Below, piece by piece: positions 1 to 11,843 of a stretch of DNA of 64,000 nt. The position numbers were made by a program, and so were the translations under genes. The notes beneath the pieces were generated by a model. It saw nothing but the letters and a program-made list of their open reading frames with translations. It ran no database searches and was not told the DNA's origin. Every line of letters begins with the position of its first letter. Within the stretch, counting starts at the first letter, position 1. This stretch comes from Hirsutella rhossiliensis (Eukaryota > Ascomycota > Sordariomycetes > Hypocreales > Ophiocordycipitaceae), in assembly GCF_020360975.1 (NCBI RefSeq), contig NW_025408667.1:3596001-3660000 (forward strand), read 5' to 3'.

Positions 1-917
1 TACATGTCCACCGTCTCAATGGCCCCCACCAGCATCACGCCAGCCAACTCGTACGGCCGCCGCTCGCCAGGCGGCGCCTCGCCAGGTGGCATCTCCCCGA
101 CCTCGTGCAACTCCCCCTACCCGACGCCGGCCTCTTTGACACACAGCCCTAGGGCCTCTATGTCAGGGAGGACCTCGACCCACGGCAGGGCGGCTACTGG
201 CGCGAGCCCGAGGAAGTTGACGGATGCGCAGAAGCCGGGCAGCTCGAAGCTCCAAGGTTTCTTCATGTGCGAATGCTGCCCGAAAAAGCCCAAAAAATTT
301 GAGAGTGCGGAAGAACTCCGGTGAGTGCCACACTGCGAGCCCCCTGTCTTGGGCTCACGTGTACGCCGGCCGGTGATTGGGCTGCCCCCTGCGCTCCCCT
401 TGCCGCCGCCGCGACACACAAGGATTGAGTGCTGACCCCGTCATCCAGCGCCCACGAAGCTGAGAAGCAGTACGAGTGTTATTTCTGCGGCAACCGCTTC
501 AAGAATAAGAACGAAGCCGAGCGCCACCAAAACTCGCTCCACGTCCGCCGCCACTCGTGGTCGTGCTCGGCGCTCTCGGGCTATGACCGCGCTTTCCACG
601 ACTCGGCGAACCGCCCCGGCGAGGCCGACACGTGCGGCTACTGCGGCGACGAGTTTTCCAGGTCCGGCCATGGTCCCGGGAACGGAGCTCTAGGCGGCAG
701 CATCGTACCGAGGCACGCCACGGATCATGACTGGGACGAGCGGATCCGACATCTGCAAGACGTGCACAAGTTCAGAGAGTGCAACGCGGCCAAGAAGTTT
801 TACAGGGCAGACCACTTCCGCCAGCACCTGAAGCACAGCCACGCCGGGACGAGCGGCAAGTGGACTAACATGCTGGAAAACGCATGCATGGTGGAGGAAG
901 CTCCCTCGCCGAGATGA
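1..917 (+). CDS. C2H2-type zinc-finger protein, probably 5'-partial
   Basis: The reading frame is open from the first base, so the gene may begin upstream of the window; the first visible ATG is at position 4. I model two exons, 1-320 and 449-917, joined by a GTGAGT...CATCCAG intron in phase 2; the junction produces one continuous zinc-finger region. The N-terminal 80 residues are Ser/Pro/Gly-rich and disordered. From there several Cys/His pairs follow: a CECC knuckle, a YECYFCGNRF...H...H finger, a TCGYCGDEF segment with HLQDVH, and a C...H-x-x-H-x-x-x-x-H end near the C-terminus. This layout is common in fungal C2H2 proteins of unknown target, presumably nuclear DNA-binding proteins. No regulon or partner can be inferred. 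The stop is at 915-917. The family call is solid; any specific function is not. Confidence 0.75.
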
Positions 918-3231
918 AGACTCGCGACTCAGAGCCGCGTGAGCCCCCGAGGAGGCGTTGGGAGTGACGAATCTGTCACGGGACAAGGCGTGCAAAGGGC
1001 TCGCTGCCCCTTGACACGCCTCTGCATGCTGTATTACTGGCAAGGCCCATGAAAGCTTCGGTGGTACAGCACCCCAGCCCACGGCAGTTCCTTTTTGTTT
1101 TTCCATTGTTATTTGTTTTTGTTGGGGTTCGCAACGGCACGGCGCAGATGCTTTGGACCTGTAGCAGGGCAGGTTGGGGCCCGATGGAACGATTTAACGA
1201 CACTTTGATTCATTTACGGAGTTGCGGCATCATGGACGGGCGCACATGGAATCGCATGCGTCGCGTCACGGTGTTTTGTGTTTTTGTTCGCCTCTGGCTT
1301 CTGAGCTTCCCGCTGGTCCCGTCCCCTTCTGCCATTATCTATGCGTGGCAAAAATCTGCGGACGACATCGGCGGACGACATCGGATGCAGCAAAAATGGT
1401 TGGTGGAACAGATGATTCAGTGTGCGAGAGCATGGCTGGGGCATGGCGCGCCTCGGTCGACGGCCGCCTATGCATGGGAACGGCGGCATCCTATTCGGCA
1501 TACCAGGTAGGGTGCGGTGGGCTGTGCAGACTCATGTCTCGCAGAAGCCGTCGCGGTACGAAGTATTCGTACAAGGAGCAGAGTGGCTTGACGCCAGCTG
1601 CCGCTTAAGGTGACGGAGCAAAGGCCCGCTGCGGGTGTTTTGGATGGCATCGTCGCGCACTCGGATGCCTGGATGGAGCTGCCTCTGGTAGAATCAGCCG
1701 ACGCGAGGCGAGCAACGGACGGGCAGGACCTACAGGCCACGGCGCAGACTTTTTTTCGACGAGTGGAGCCCGAGAGCTGACGGGAAAGCCTCAAAGAGTC
1801 GAGCTCGCGCGCCAAGGGTTAAGAGCGAGGCGCCGTTGCGGAGGCGACAGAGCGGCAGCACGTCTAGCCTCACGGGGACGCAAAAGTCAGCCTCTCAACA
1901 AGTGCTTGGATTGTCAGCGCCCATCTGGCAGATGGGATGGACGAGGATCCAATTGGCCATGACGTCGAGATTGATTGGTTTTTCGGTCAAGCTTATTCAC
2001 CCAACCCCCTTTGGAAGCAGTGCATGCACTGGTGGCGGAGCCGGCTGGAGGGCTGAAGCCGCCAACCCCTGCTCGAGGCATGGGCCTCTGCCATGCTTCG
2101 GTCGCGAAGCACGCCACCGCGGGGCCTGAAGGAGATGCAAAAGACGGATGATGGTGAGGCGGTCAGGCCACGCCGGCGCCCGTCGCCGTTGTGCTCCATG
2201 TCACACCAAGACTGCATTTATAGGAGTCGAGCATGGCTTCGCCACGTCAAGTGAGCCAGTGAGGCACGGGACTGGGTGACGACGGCTTACGCCAAAGAAG
2301 AAGGGCACTTATCAAGCTCAGTTAGAAAAGCAACATATCCAATAATTCCATCCATGCTTCTACAGTATATCAGAGAGGTGCCGGTGCATATGTCGGTCGC
2401 GATGATTGCCACAGGGCGACACCCCGAGTGGTCCACCCAATAAATGGATAGATTGAGGCGCTGTGCAGCCAGTCAGTAGCAGGTATGAGGCCATCTACAT
2501 GCTCGAGTAACGACGGCCAAGTTCCGTCCTGTGACGAAGGCATTCATCGGCAGCTTGGCCTTGATTTTAGGAGGATATGCTCGTTGATACGTACCTCGCC
2601 GACCAAGTTATGCTTGGGTTTTATTTCCCTCGCTCAAGGGTTCTTGGTCTGTCTACTCCGTAGAAGACGCTAGGATATCCAATGACAAGTTGAGACGAAA
2701 CGCCACGTGACGGGGGTTTACCTAGCAGAAGGAAAGATATGTCTGTGGCTGGAGCACCCTGATGTGGCGGTGCTCGGCCCGGGACTCCGACCGCCCGAGA
2801 ATTGAGGCCTTTGACCAAATCAACCGACACAGCCAACACAGCTCCTTGCCGTCACACTACCTCGACGTCTACGTTATCGTGCCTCGGCGTCAAGTTCAGC
2901 AGGACGAGCAGTCGACTGGCTCGTCAGGGCGCCGAGAAGCGAGACGCGCGAAGCCACCGGCAAAACGCCCAACGAGAACTGCTCCTTGCCGTTACTTGCC
3001 TGCACACTGTGCCTTATCGTCAACGGGGATCCCTCCCCCCCGGTCCTTGTCGAGTCGGTCGCGCCCGACGCTGTGGACGACATCGCCGCCGCACCCTCGT
3101 CACGAGCAATTTCCCACCCCCCCCTTCCCGTTGCCACCGCTGCGCCGCGGGGGAGCCGCCGGAGCATCAGGCTTCGCCACCCAGAGAGGGAGAGAGAGCT
3201 CGTTGCGACTCGAGGGTGAAACATTGCTGAC
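918..3231. other. Intergenic region, no supported gene
   Basis: About 2.3 kb between the zinc-finger gene and YVH1. Open frames here are short, overlap each other on both strands and show no recognisable domain or convincing splice structure. The last few hundred bases are C-rich and probably hold the YVH1 promoter and 5' leader. Confidence 0.6.
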
Positions 3232-4575
3232 ATGGCTCTGAGCCGGATTCAAGGGCACGACGGGCTTTACTTGGGCGGGTGAGTTTGGCATCTCTGTCTT
3301 TGCTTTGTGCGTCACTCATCCGCGCGCTGGGAGGGGGGGGGGAGAGACTTTTTACTTATTTTCCCTCTCTTTGTTGTTTCTCGTCCGCATAGGATATGGG
3401 CTCTTCGTCGATCAGACTCGTTGAGCGACTTGGGAATCACCCACGTTCTGTCCCTTGTCGACTTCAATCACTCCAATCTCAAGAACTTCAAGGATGAGCC
3501 GTGGACCGAGTACGGAAAGGCGTTTCGTCACCTCGTCATCGATGTTGACGACGTCGACGACACCGACTTGTTGGTGGAGATGCCGCGCGCGGTCCGCTTC
3601 ATCGACGAGGCATTGCGAGGTGAGGCGGGCGCCGACGGAGCCAGCAGCCAGGACGAGGGCGGGGCAGCCCTACAGGGCCGCATGGACACGCTGCAGCTCC
3701 AAGACGCCGGCAATGAGAGAAAAGGGGGCGGTGGCGGAGCCGTCTTCGTGCATTGTGCCGCCGGCAAGTCTCGCTCTGTCGCCGTGACCGTGGCGTATCT
3801 GCTCTGGAGATACCCCGGCCGCTTCGACCCCAACCTCGTGCCCCCCGGCTCCTGCGACCTTTCGGCTCGCGACAGAGCCGCGTCTTCATCCGAGAAACGA
3901 GGGCGCAGGGAAACGGCGTCCGAGGCCGTCAGGGCCGCACTGGAGCTCATCCGGCGCACGCGGCCCATGGCCGAGCCCAACGACGGATTCATGGAGCAGC
4001 TGGCCCTCTGGTGGGAGATGGAGTGTCCGGAAGACGTGGAGGCGCATCCCGTCTACCAGCGGTGGGCGTACAAGCGCGAAGTCGAGGAGAACGTTGCCGT
4101 GGGCCAGGCCCCGAGCCGGTTGCGCTTCGAGGATGAGCAACAGCAAAGTCACGGCAACGACCATGACTCGACCCTCCCGGGCCCCTCCCTCGGCTTCAAC
4201 CTCCGCTGCAAAAAGTGCCGCCGCACGCTCGCCACGGCGCCCTTTATCCAGACGCACTCGCCCGCCAAGCTGGCGGCGGCGGAGCAGCCGTGCCCGCACC
4301 ACTTTGTCGAGCCGCTCAGCTGGATGCGCGGCGAGCTGGAGAAGGGCCAGCTCAGCGGACGACTGGCGTGCCCCAACGAGCGGTGCGCCGCCGGCGTCGG
4401 GCGCTACGACTGGAAGGGCATCCGCTGCGCGTGCGGCGCCTGGGTCACGCCAGGCCTGTCGCTGCAGCGGGCGAGGGTGGATGAGGAGGTAGTGGCGCCG
4501 GCGGCGATGGCGGGAGTTGACGGCAGGATGCGGATGGGGATTCGGATGCCGCCGGGGAGGGGCGGGAATCTGTGA
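3232..4575 (+). CDS. YVH1: Yvh1-type dual-specificity protein phosphatase with C-terminal zinc-binding domain
   Basis: Two exons, 3232-3278 and 3393-4575, separated by a 114-nt GTGAGT...CATAG intron; the product has 409 residues. The spliced N-terminus reads into the typical family start (GLYLGG, then an ITHVLSLV strand). The phosphatase signature HCAAGKSRS lies at residues 136-144, with Cys137 and Arg143 as nucleophile and phosphate-binding residue. The C-terminal part has CKKC, CPHH, a CPNERC pair and CACG, the zinc-binding domain that distinguishes Yvh1/DUSP12 from other dual-specificity phosphatases. In yeast Yvh1 helps release Mrt4 from pre-60S ribosomes and affects growth and sporulation; the same role is inferred here. 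An acidic, Gly-rich insertion of about 40 residues sits just before the catalytic loop. Confidence 0.93.
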
Positions 4576-7500
4576 CGGGGGGGGGGCGAGCTGACGGGCG
4601 AGGGGGCACTCTGCGACGGCCCCGGCGTTGCGCGCACATGCAGTTCCCTGTGAGCGTGATGCGCCTGAGTGACGGCACGATCACCAGATACGGATAAAGT
4701 CCCAGGTTTCTGAGGCTGTGCGCTTTCCCACCTCCCTGCTCGGAAAGGCATATGAGGAACGCATTTCCTGTCCGGGCCCGCATTGCAGGGGGGCTGCTAG
4801 CGGTGGCAAGACTCGCCGCCTTTTTCCCCCGGGCCTACACGAAACCCAGCCAGACGCACAGCCCAACGCACGAAAGGGATCTTCCTTTCAGTTCATCGGG
4901 AGACAGGTTCGCCGCTTTGTCCGTCGAGGTGGCGGGCGGTACGCCCGTTCTCGGCGAGATGTTCGCAGACGGGGCAGCGACGGACATGTGGAGACGCTGG
5001 GGACGGGGACCGGAGCGGGAGAGAGGCCGTGGAGCACACGGCGCCCTTGTACGGGAGGATTTCCACAGCAGCGCCAAGGTCTCCAGGTCAACACTCCGAG
5101 GGATGACCCTCTTCAGTTGCTGCTCCTACGTTTCAGAAGCATCCCCTCTTCTTCACCCTTGCCTTCCGCGAGTACCTCACTGGCAAGAGAAAAAGAGAGC
5201 GGTTCGAACAACACCCGCCTTTCCGCACCTTCACCTTCTCGTCCGCGGCCGGCTTGTCCCCCGTAGTCAAAGACCAGGGAGGAGGTTGGCCTGCCTCGTG
5301 CTTGCTTGACCATTGGCCCCAGACGAGTATCAAGGAGCGCGTAGGTAAACAGGGCTGGATAGGAGAAAAGCCACGAACAAGATGTGTCTCCGGACTGAGT
5401 CCTAGACAATGATAGGAGTCTCGCAGTTCTGATTATCTTTGTCCCCCCTTAAGGGATCTGCTCTCCAAGAATCCTTGAGAATATGTGCCAGTTGCCCGAG
5501 GCCTTGCAAGTATCCAGCCCACGAGACTTGAGCGCTGCATTCCCATCTCCGTCCCCCCTGACGTGAGCCTTGAGCACCCCTTCCTCGTCCCCCACGCCCG
5601 TCATCGCAGGCTCGGACAACAGCCCTCCGGCACCCCCCGGCGATGATCCGGAAGCCCTCCTCCCCATTCCAGCTTATTACTTAGGTGATCTCCCCCCGTC
5701 AGCAGAAGCGTCTCCGCGGCCCCCCCCCTCCCCTCCTCTCACACGGCTTAAATCTCACTGCATATGCAATGGAAGGGCGTCCGGGCCTCTGTGGCCCCCC
5801 TCCCCTTCAGCCCCTCCTGCTCGTCGGTGAAGAGAGGGCACCTCTGCCGGCTTCCTCATCTCCTGGGAGACATGTTCGTCATCGACAAGCACGGCAGACT
5901 CCTCCTCGTGGTCGGGCAGGTCGTACCCAGCTGCTCCCAGGGGCCTTAATGGGCTTTTCCGGCGCGCCGTCTTGGCGAGAGCGAAAATCCTCGGAAGAAG
6001 CAGTATTTCGCTTGCTTCAGCAGAACGGGGCCGATCTGAAGACCATGCCCCCGTTTCTGCCGGCGGCTGCCTCAAGCGGATTTGCTCCGGCGTCCTGTCT
6101 CGCGCGCGTCATCAGGATGGCCTGGCATATTCATCCTCCGCAAACGACGCAAAGAGATGCAGTGCCGTTGCATCTCCCCAACACCCTTTTCTTTCCATGA
6201 TAGGGGGGGCCTCGCTCTACGAAAGCGTGGCAGGTTCGGACTGGAACGCAGCTCCTCACGCGCCCTCGGCCCCCAAACATCAGCATCGTGCGCGGGGGAC
6301 AGCCGGCAAATGTGCACATCTCGGACGCTGGTGAGGATCATGACGGTCATATGCCATGACCTCGCCGGAGAATGGAACCGGTCGTCCCCGCTGGGGAATC
6401 ACCATGGGGTAAGGACGAGAGACAGCGGCCTAGAGCGCAGATAGTACCTGCAGTCTGACCTTTGGGGTTAAAGCACACGCCCCCTCGTTGCAGATTGCTC
6501 CGGCATCATGGCTTCCGCCGCAGACTGGGGTACACGAGCGGCCGGCTCTGGCTTCCAATGAGCGGGCATTCATGCTATGCATACCACGGAAGGCACTGGC
6601 ATACTAGTGTATTTTTCGCGTCGCCGGCTATTGCCGTCCGGTTGAACAACTCAGGGACTTTTCCGCCCGGGCCGAAGCAACTTACTGGCGGGCAGCCAGG
6701 GTTAAGGCCAAAATCTTTCCCGTCGGCTTTATGCAATGGTCTCCCTGTCGGCCGTGGGGGTTTTTGGCCAGAGCTGAGGAACGCTGCGTCTGAATTGGCA
6801 TCCCTTCCTCAGGACTCAACAGTCGAGCCAAGGGCATCTGACCCAACACTCGCGGCCGCTCGCAGCTGATTTACGCCTTCAAAGTGCTGGGCAGCCATGG
6901 CAGACCGTTCTTAGATTTTCAACAGGCCGGCCACTCGAATCTGGCAATATTGTCATCACGGCGGCTGACGAGTGGCGGTCATCTACTCGGTCAGGATGAG
7001 CGCGAGAGGATGACGGTTGGGCCTGAAGACATGAACAACCATAACCATGGTTCGTGGCATGCGTGGTGGCGCTGGAACCTGTATCAGTTGATCCTAGCAG
7101 AGGCTGAATGCAGGCTTGCCTTCGTACGACGCTGCATAGCTCAGGGCTGCTTATCATGGTTACGCCCACGGCTCTGGCCGGAATAAAGGATCCTTGCCTT
7201 AGTATGTGAGAGGATCCAAGGCTGCGTTGGAATCAAAAATGCCTGGTTGCTCTTTGGATGGACGCCGGCAAGACCCCAAGGCTCGTGCTCACCGACCGTT
7301 CATGTTCAGTAACTTATTCCTCATTGATGCCAGGGGCGTGAGGATAGAGACAGAGGCGCAGCTCGCGGTAGACAGCTGCCCCTGCGATGCTGGACTTGGC
7401 ACTTCGAGAGGCGCGCCCCATGTTTCCTTCTTGAGAACATGAAACCGTCACGGGTGTCCAACAAGATGCTTGGAGCAAGTGATATTGACGATGTCTTGCC

Positions 7501-8097
7501 AGGAAAAGATGCGTATAGTCTGAGGCCCTTCACTCTGGTGTTTTGGAAGTAGATGATAGTCAAAATTGCTTTGAATGCTTATATGTGCAAGCCACACATG
7601 TCGACGACGACGATGGTCAACGACCCCCGAGGTTCTATTCAACCGCTTTGAAGGTGTATATGTGTAAGCCACACACCTCGGGGGAACGCACTGTTTTGTA
7701 AAAGTTTGATGTTCGCCGTCTCTGGGCCGGGCGTTCCGGTTTGAGCCCCCTTTTTGTGTTCTCAGGCAGCAGGAGCAACGCGTCTGGAGCGAGCAAAACG
7801 CTAGCTCACCGGCAGTGCGCCGAGCTGCGGGCGCTTTCAAGCAGACTTGACGAGCGCCGAGGAGGCGAGTCTGCAGCCTCAATGCCTCATCAGCAACAAG
7901 AGTCTTGAGGGGCTGCGCGGCCGGAATAGTGGCCAGCTAAATAGGGTGCAGCTTGGCCCACCTCTGGCCTTGACCAGATTCAACTTTGCAGGTAGCATAC
8001 CTTCTGCCGCGGTGACCGAATTTCGGTTTCAGGTCCTATCTGCCTCTGGGGGAAGGAGGAACAGTCCGGATTTTCCATCATCCCTGCTGGTTCATGT
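4576..8097. other. Long intergenic region, no supported gene
   Basis: About 3.5 kb between YVH1 and the 3' end of VFA1. Frames of 60-180 codons occur on both strands but overlap mutually, lack domains and do not join by plausible splicing. A 31-bp imperfect direct repeat lies at 7568-7675 (listed separately). Both neighbouring genes end here, so the region holds two terminators. Confidence 0.5.
7568..7675 (+). repeat. Imperfect 31-bp direct repeat, 77-bp period
   Basis: Copies at 7568-7598 and 7645-7675 share a GCTTTGAA start and a TATATGTG(C/T)AAGCCACACA core with only a few mismatches. A CCCCCGAGGT / ACCTCGGGGG inverted pair also brackets the second copy. Confidence 0.7.
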
Positions 8098-8828
8098 TCA
8101 TTTGCGAGGCAAGTCGGTGGGGACCGAGGGAAAGTAATTGGGCTGCGACGCTCGCTCGCGATCTCTCTTTGCAACCTCGGATTGGCGTTTTCTTTGTATG
8201 CGTTGCTTGTAGAATGCGCTGATGGAGGTTAGCTGTGTCTCCCTCCGAGGTTGGGGTTGTCGATTCAAACCTCTTGAGCTCAAAGACTCGCGGCTCTTCC
8301 CCCTGAGGAGTCACTACGGCCTCATCATTGTCCAGCGTGAGTTCATCGTGGGGGTTTGTTAGGGTATGCAGGGCGTACCTGTTCCTCGTCTTTGCTCTTG
8401 CTATCGTCTTCCTTTTTATCATTTCCATCTTCCTTGTCCTTCCCCTTGTCCTTGCCGTCTTCTTTGGACTCCTTGTCCTTATCTTTGGACTCCTTTTCTT
8501 TCTTTTTGCGATGCCGCTCCTCGTACTCCTTCTTCAGCTTCTCCGTCTCCTCTGCGAGCTCTTTTTCCCTCTTGGCTTTGGCGGCATCCTCGTCGATCTT
8601 TGGAGTGCAAAAGTAAACGTCTTTCAAGTGAATGGGGCAGACGTAGAAGAAGTCCTGGAGAGAGTGTTAGCAGCCTACGTCTACTTGGAGTCCTGTCTGT
8701 CTCTCTGTTACCTTCTTGTCGGGCGTGATGAGCACCGAGGTGCTGAGCTTATAGCAAATGTCGCACGACTTGGCCGACGCTTCGGCGACCTTGCGATGGG
8801 TGTACAGATTCGGGAAAGGCGCTGCCAT
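8098..8828 (-). CDS. VFA1: VPS4-associated protein 1 (Vfa1)
   Basis: Four exons on the minus strand (8712-8828, 8379-8654, 8271-8320, 8098-8218) give 187 residues. Each junction keeps the frame: intron 1 GTAACA...CCAG, intron 2 58 nt with a CTAAC branch and a GATGAG acceptor, intron 3 52 nt ending CATCAG. The N-terminus (YTHRKVAEA, then a CDIC...CPIH zinc-knuckle-like segment) and the C-terminal end (RVFELK joined to SAFYKQR, finishing with NYFPSVP) match the Vfa1 family. The middle is a long charged Lys/Glu/Asp coiled coil. In yeast Vfa1 binds the Vps4 AAA ATPase through a C-terminal MIT-interacting element and stimulates it at endosomes. Retention of intron 2 would add only 11 residues and then a stop, losing that C-terminal element. 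Start chosen at the ATG preceding AAPFPNLY. Confidence 0.88.
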
Positions 8829-9107
8829 TCTGGAGCCTGGGGCGAGCTTGAATTCGATGCTCGTACGGGAGATAAATGCAGTGGTAAGAGCAAGGCCAAG
8901 TTGGAACGACGCCAGCCCAGCCAGTGCTTTAAGTTCGCCGATGACTAAGCGCATCGTCACGTCGCTTAGACGCCTTGTCGCGTCTCTTCCGAACCGCACT
9001 CCGTACGCAAAGCAAGCATGGACCAGATTGTCCAAGCCTCCCCATAGAAAACTCTACGAGCTTATCCATCCGGCACCCTAGGCTTTGAGGCTTTCCCAGC
9101 AAGAACC
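8829..9107. promoter_or_regulatory. Divergent promoter between VFA1 and RTT106
   Basis: A 279-bp gap separates the two divergently oriented start codons, so both promoters and 5' leaders must lie here or overlap the genes. No clear TATA box or known binding motif was recognised. Confidence 0.5.
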
Positions 9108-10728
9108 ATGGCCGCGGCTGCACTCGATTCGCAGAGACTCGGCGCCGTATTCCAGTCTCGTCCTGATATCATCGAGGGCATCAAAAAGGCAGCGGGTCAG
9201 TCGGCACGGACGGGCAATGGACCATCGAGACGCTAGGCTGACTCTCTTGCCAGATTCTCCAGCGAGGATTGCCCTTTTCAACCAGATCACGACCCACGTC
9301 TACAGTCAGCTTCACGATGGCAGCGACGAACCGGCGCAGAAGAGACGGAGAGTCGACGTGGCACACTCCAATGGAGTGGCAAACTCCCCTGTTCCCGGCA
9401 ACGCAGCCGACGAAGCAGTTCTGCTAGAGGTCAAAGAGATCTCTGTATCAGCCCCACAGAGGAAAAAGCTTGAGCTCTGCTTCACCTCCAACTTCTTATA
9501 TGCCAGGGCCCCTGGGACCGTGGCGCCGATACCTGGGATAACCTATGCTTGGAGAGACATTGGTTCGTGGCCTTTCGGCTTTCGCTCCGCTGCAAGGCCC
9601 GACGTATGCTAACTTGGGTCAGAATACGCCTTTTACTTGCCTGTCCCCGAAAAGGCACAGGTGCAGCACAACTATGTGCTCTTCCCCCGAGGCGCAACTC
9701 TTCCTCAAAAGACCAGCCAGCCTGCAGCCGAGCCGTTGGTTTTTACGGTCCCCGCATCGGCACCCAAAGAAGGGACCATTGGTGGCAGTGAGACAGGCTC
9801 AGCGGCTGCCGTGTCGGACACCTACAAGTCTCTGCTTCATTGGGCATTTGGCAAGCACTTCAAGGCCGCCGGCAGTGCTATCGAGATTGTCTCCGCTGAT
9901 TCCAGTAAGTTCCACAGCGTGATCAAGCAAGCTCACCGGCCCAACGAGAAGGCCGTGCACGTCAACGGGTTCAGGGGCTCCAAGGATGGTTACTTGTTCT
10001 TTCTCAGAAATGGGATCCTCTGGGGTTTCAAGAAGCCCTTGATCTTCATCCCTCTCGATCGTATTGCAGCCATCAGCTACACCAACATTCTGCAAATCAC
10101 CTTCAACATAGTCGTCGAGGTGTTTTTGAGCGAGGGCGAAGGCACGGAAGAAATCGAGTTCGGCATGCTGGATCAGAAAGACTACGGCGGGATAGACGAC
10201 TACATCAAACTGAACCGCCTGCAGGATCGAAGCATGGCAGAACAGCGGAAAGGCAAGCTCCAGCTGGCTGAGAACAGAGGTCCTAAGGGCGCCGAGGACG
10301 GCCAGGATGGCAGTGCCGGGGATGCCGATGCGAACGGGATGACAGAGCTCGAGCGCGCTCAGCTTGAGGTCGAGCAGCACTTGCAAGACGACGAGGATGA
10401 GGATGAGGAGGACTACGACCCCGGAAGCGAAGGCGAGAGCGGGGGGTCCGGCGACTCGAGCGAGGACGACGACGACGACGAGGCCGAAGGCGAGGACGAG
10501 GAAGAGGGGGATTCGGATGCGGAGGGAGAGGTGGATGGAGAAGAAGAGGAAGAAGAGGAACAGCCACAAGTGAAGAAGGAGGCGAAGGGTGGGAAGACGC
10601 GGGTGAAAAAGGAGGAGGTGCAGGCGCCGGTGAAGACAGAGGCTGCTGGGCGAGGGTGGGCAGCCATCAGCAACACGCGACATGCCAATGACATGGACAT
10701 GGATGAAAAGTTTGACGTTGTGGGATGA
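9108..10728 (+). CDS. RTT106: Histone chaperone Rtt106
   Basis: Three exons (9108-9195, 9254-9562, 9623-10728) with two introns of 58 and 60 nt; the second has a perfect TGCTAAC branch. The product has 500 residues. The N-terminal helix-rich part corresponds to the dimerisation region. The middle (roughly residues 100-330) is the tandem pleckstrin-homology fold that in yeast binds histone H3 acetylated at Lys56; recognisable blocks are [15 protein letters not shown], the HKFKAA-like block and the [11 protein letters not shown] strand. After residue about 370 the tail is extremely acidic (long Asp/Glu runs), then a Lys-rich segment. In yeast Rtt106 deposits H3-H4 after replication and aids heterochromatin silencing and histone gene control. 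It shares a short divergent promoter with VFA1. Confidence 0.92.
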
Positions 10729-11482
10729 GGGACTTGTTATTGTTGCACGACACCAGATACAGGAATCGACAGGAATCGACAGGGGGGCGTTAATCCGGGT
10801 CACCGAACTACACGACATACACGATGGGCTGCGAGCGGCCTACTGCCAACGGCCGCCTATGATTTTCTTCTTGGTTGGACGCCTGGTTCATGGGTGCCTG
10901 GTATGAAGACGGGATATTGGGGCATGGAGGACGAATTCCGGGTGTGTTTCCGGCTTGAGAGCCAAGTGGCCCGCCAGCTGTTGTTTTCCTTTCGGTCTAC
11001 TCGTACAAAAGAGATGACATTCGCTCTTCCTATATAGAAGATATACATATTTTACCACTTACTGCATGTGCAATGTATGCGAATGGGCTTGGACACTCTG
11101 AAAGCAGGGGAAGCGGAGACGGTCGTGTGTTCTTGGCTTGAGCAATAGCAAGAACCAAAGAAAGACAGGATCATCTCCTACTCACCCCATCTGATCCTCT
11201 TTTTTCTTTCACTCCTTCATCTCCCCATCCTCCTGCTCCGTCCAAGACGAAAGGATTTGGAGTATCACGGAGTCGGTCTCACGAGACAAAGTGTAGGCCT
11301 GGTGGTCCACTCCCCCAGACGCCACGTGACCCCACTCAACATGAAGAAAGCGCGAGGCACGTGACGTCGCGAAACCTCGCATCTTAGTTCGCCATCTCGA
11401 CATCGCAAGAGCTTAAAGCGAAGGCAGCTCGCAAGAAATTCGCCCTTGCTCAATCCCGCCTGCCCGCCCTGCCGCACTCACC
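10729..11482. other. Intergenic region between RTT106 and MRP10
   Basis: About 750 bp holding the RTT106 3' end and the MRP10 promoter. There is a TATATA-rich patch near 11030-11050 and two tandem copies of CAGGAATCGA around 10760-10780. No gene is supported. Confidence 0.5.
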
Positions 11483-11843
11483 ATGGTCGGGTCACACAAG
11501 CCCCTCCGGCTCCCACCGCTCCAGACGCTGCGCGTCCACAACCCCAAGCGCCAGCCCGAGAACCCGTGCATCGCCATCATGTCGAGCGTCCTCGGTGCGT
11601 TGCCCCCTTCCCCCCCCACACGCTCTGCACGATTCCAATCGACTCTGCGTACAGAAAGCATTAACGAGGTGACTAGCCTGCTGGGCCTCTGCCGGCTTCA
11701 ACGCCACCGGATGCGCCGCCGTCGAGAACCAGCTGCGCAGGTGCATGGACGGTCCGCCGCCGCCCCCCGCGCCCACGAATACAATCAACTACCATCTCTC
11801 CCGTATGAAGCAGCACGTCACCAGCCCGCGGAAACACAAGTGA
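11483..11843 (+). CDS. MRP10: Mitochondrial small-subunit ribosomal protein Mrp10 (CHCH protein)
   Basis: Two exons, 11483-11594 and 11677-11843, with an 82-nt intron (GTGCGT...GACTAG); the product has 92 residues. The N-terminus has the Pro/Leu-rich RLPPLQTLRV block and the PENPCI segment. Exon 2 supplies the twin-cysteine helices: C-x10-C (CWASAGFNATGC) followed by C-x9-C, the CHCH pattern of Mrp10, and a C-terminal INYHLSRM block seen in the family. Yeast Mrp10 is imported as a Mia40 substrate and assembles into the mitoribosomal small subunit. Without splicing the second half would be in the wrong frame, so the intron is well supported. Confidence 0.9.

Noticed and set aside
5755..6075. 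106-codon minus-strand frame with an acidic stretch
   Set aside because: The composition is mildly protein-like, but no splice partners, domain or family match was recognised.
9799..10818. 339-codon minus-strand open frame
   Set aside because: Antisense to RTT106; its composition mirrors the acidic tail of the real protein and it has no domain.
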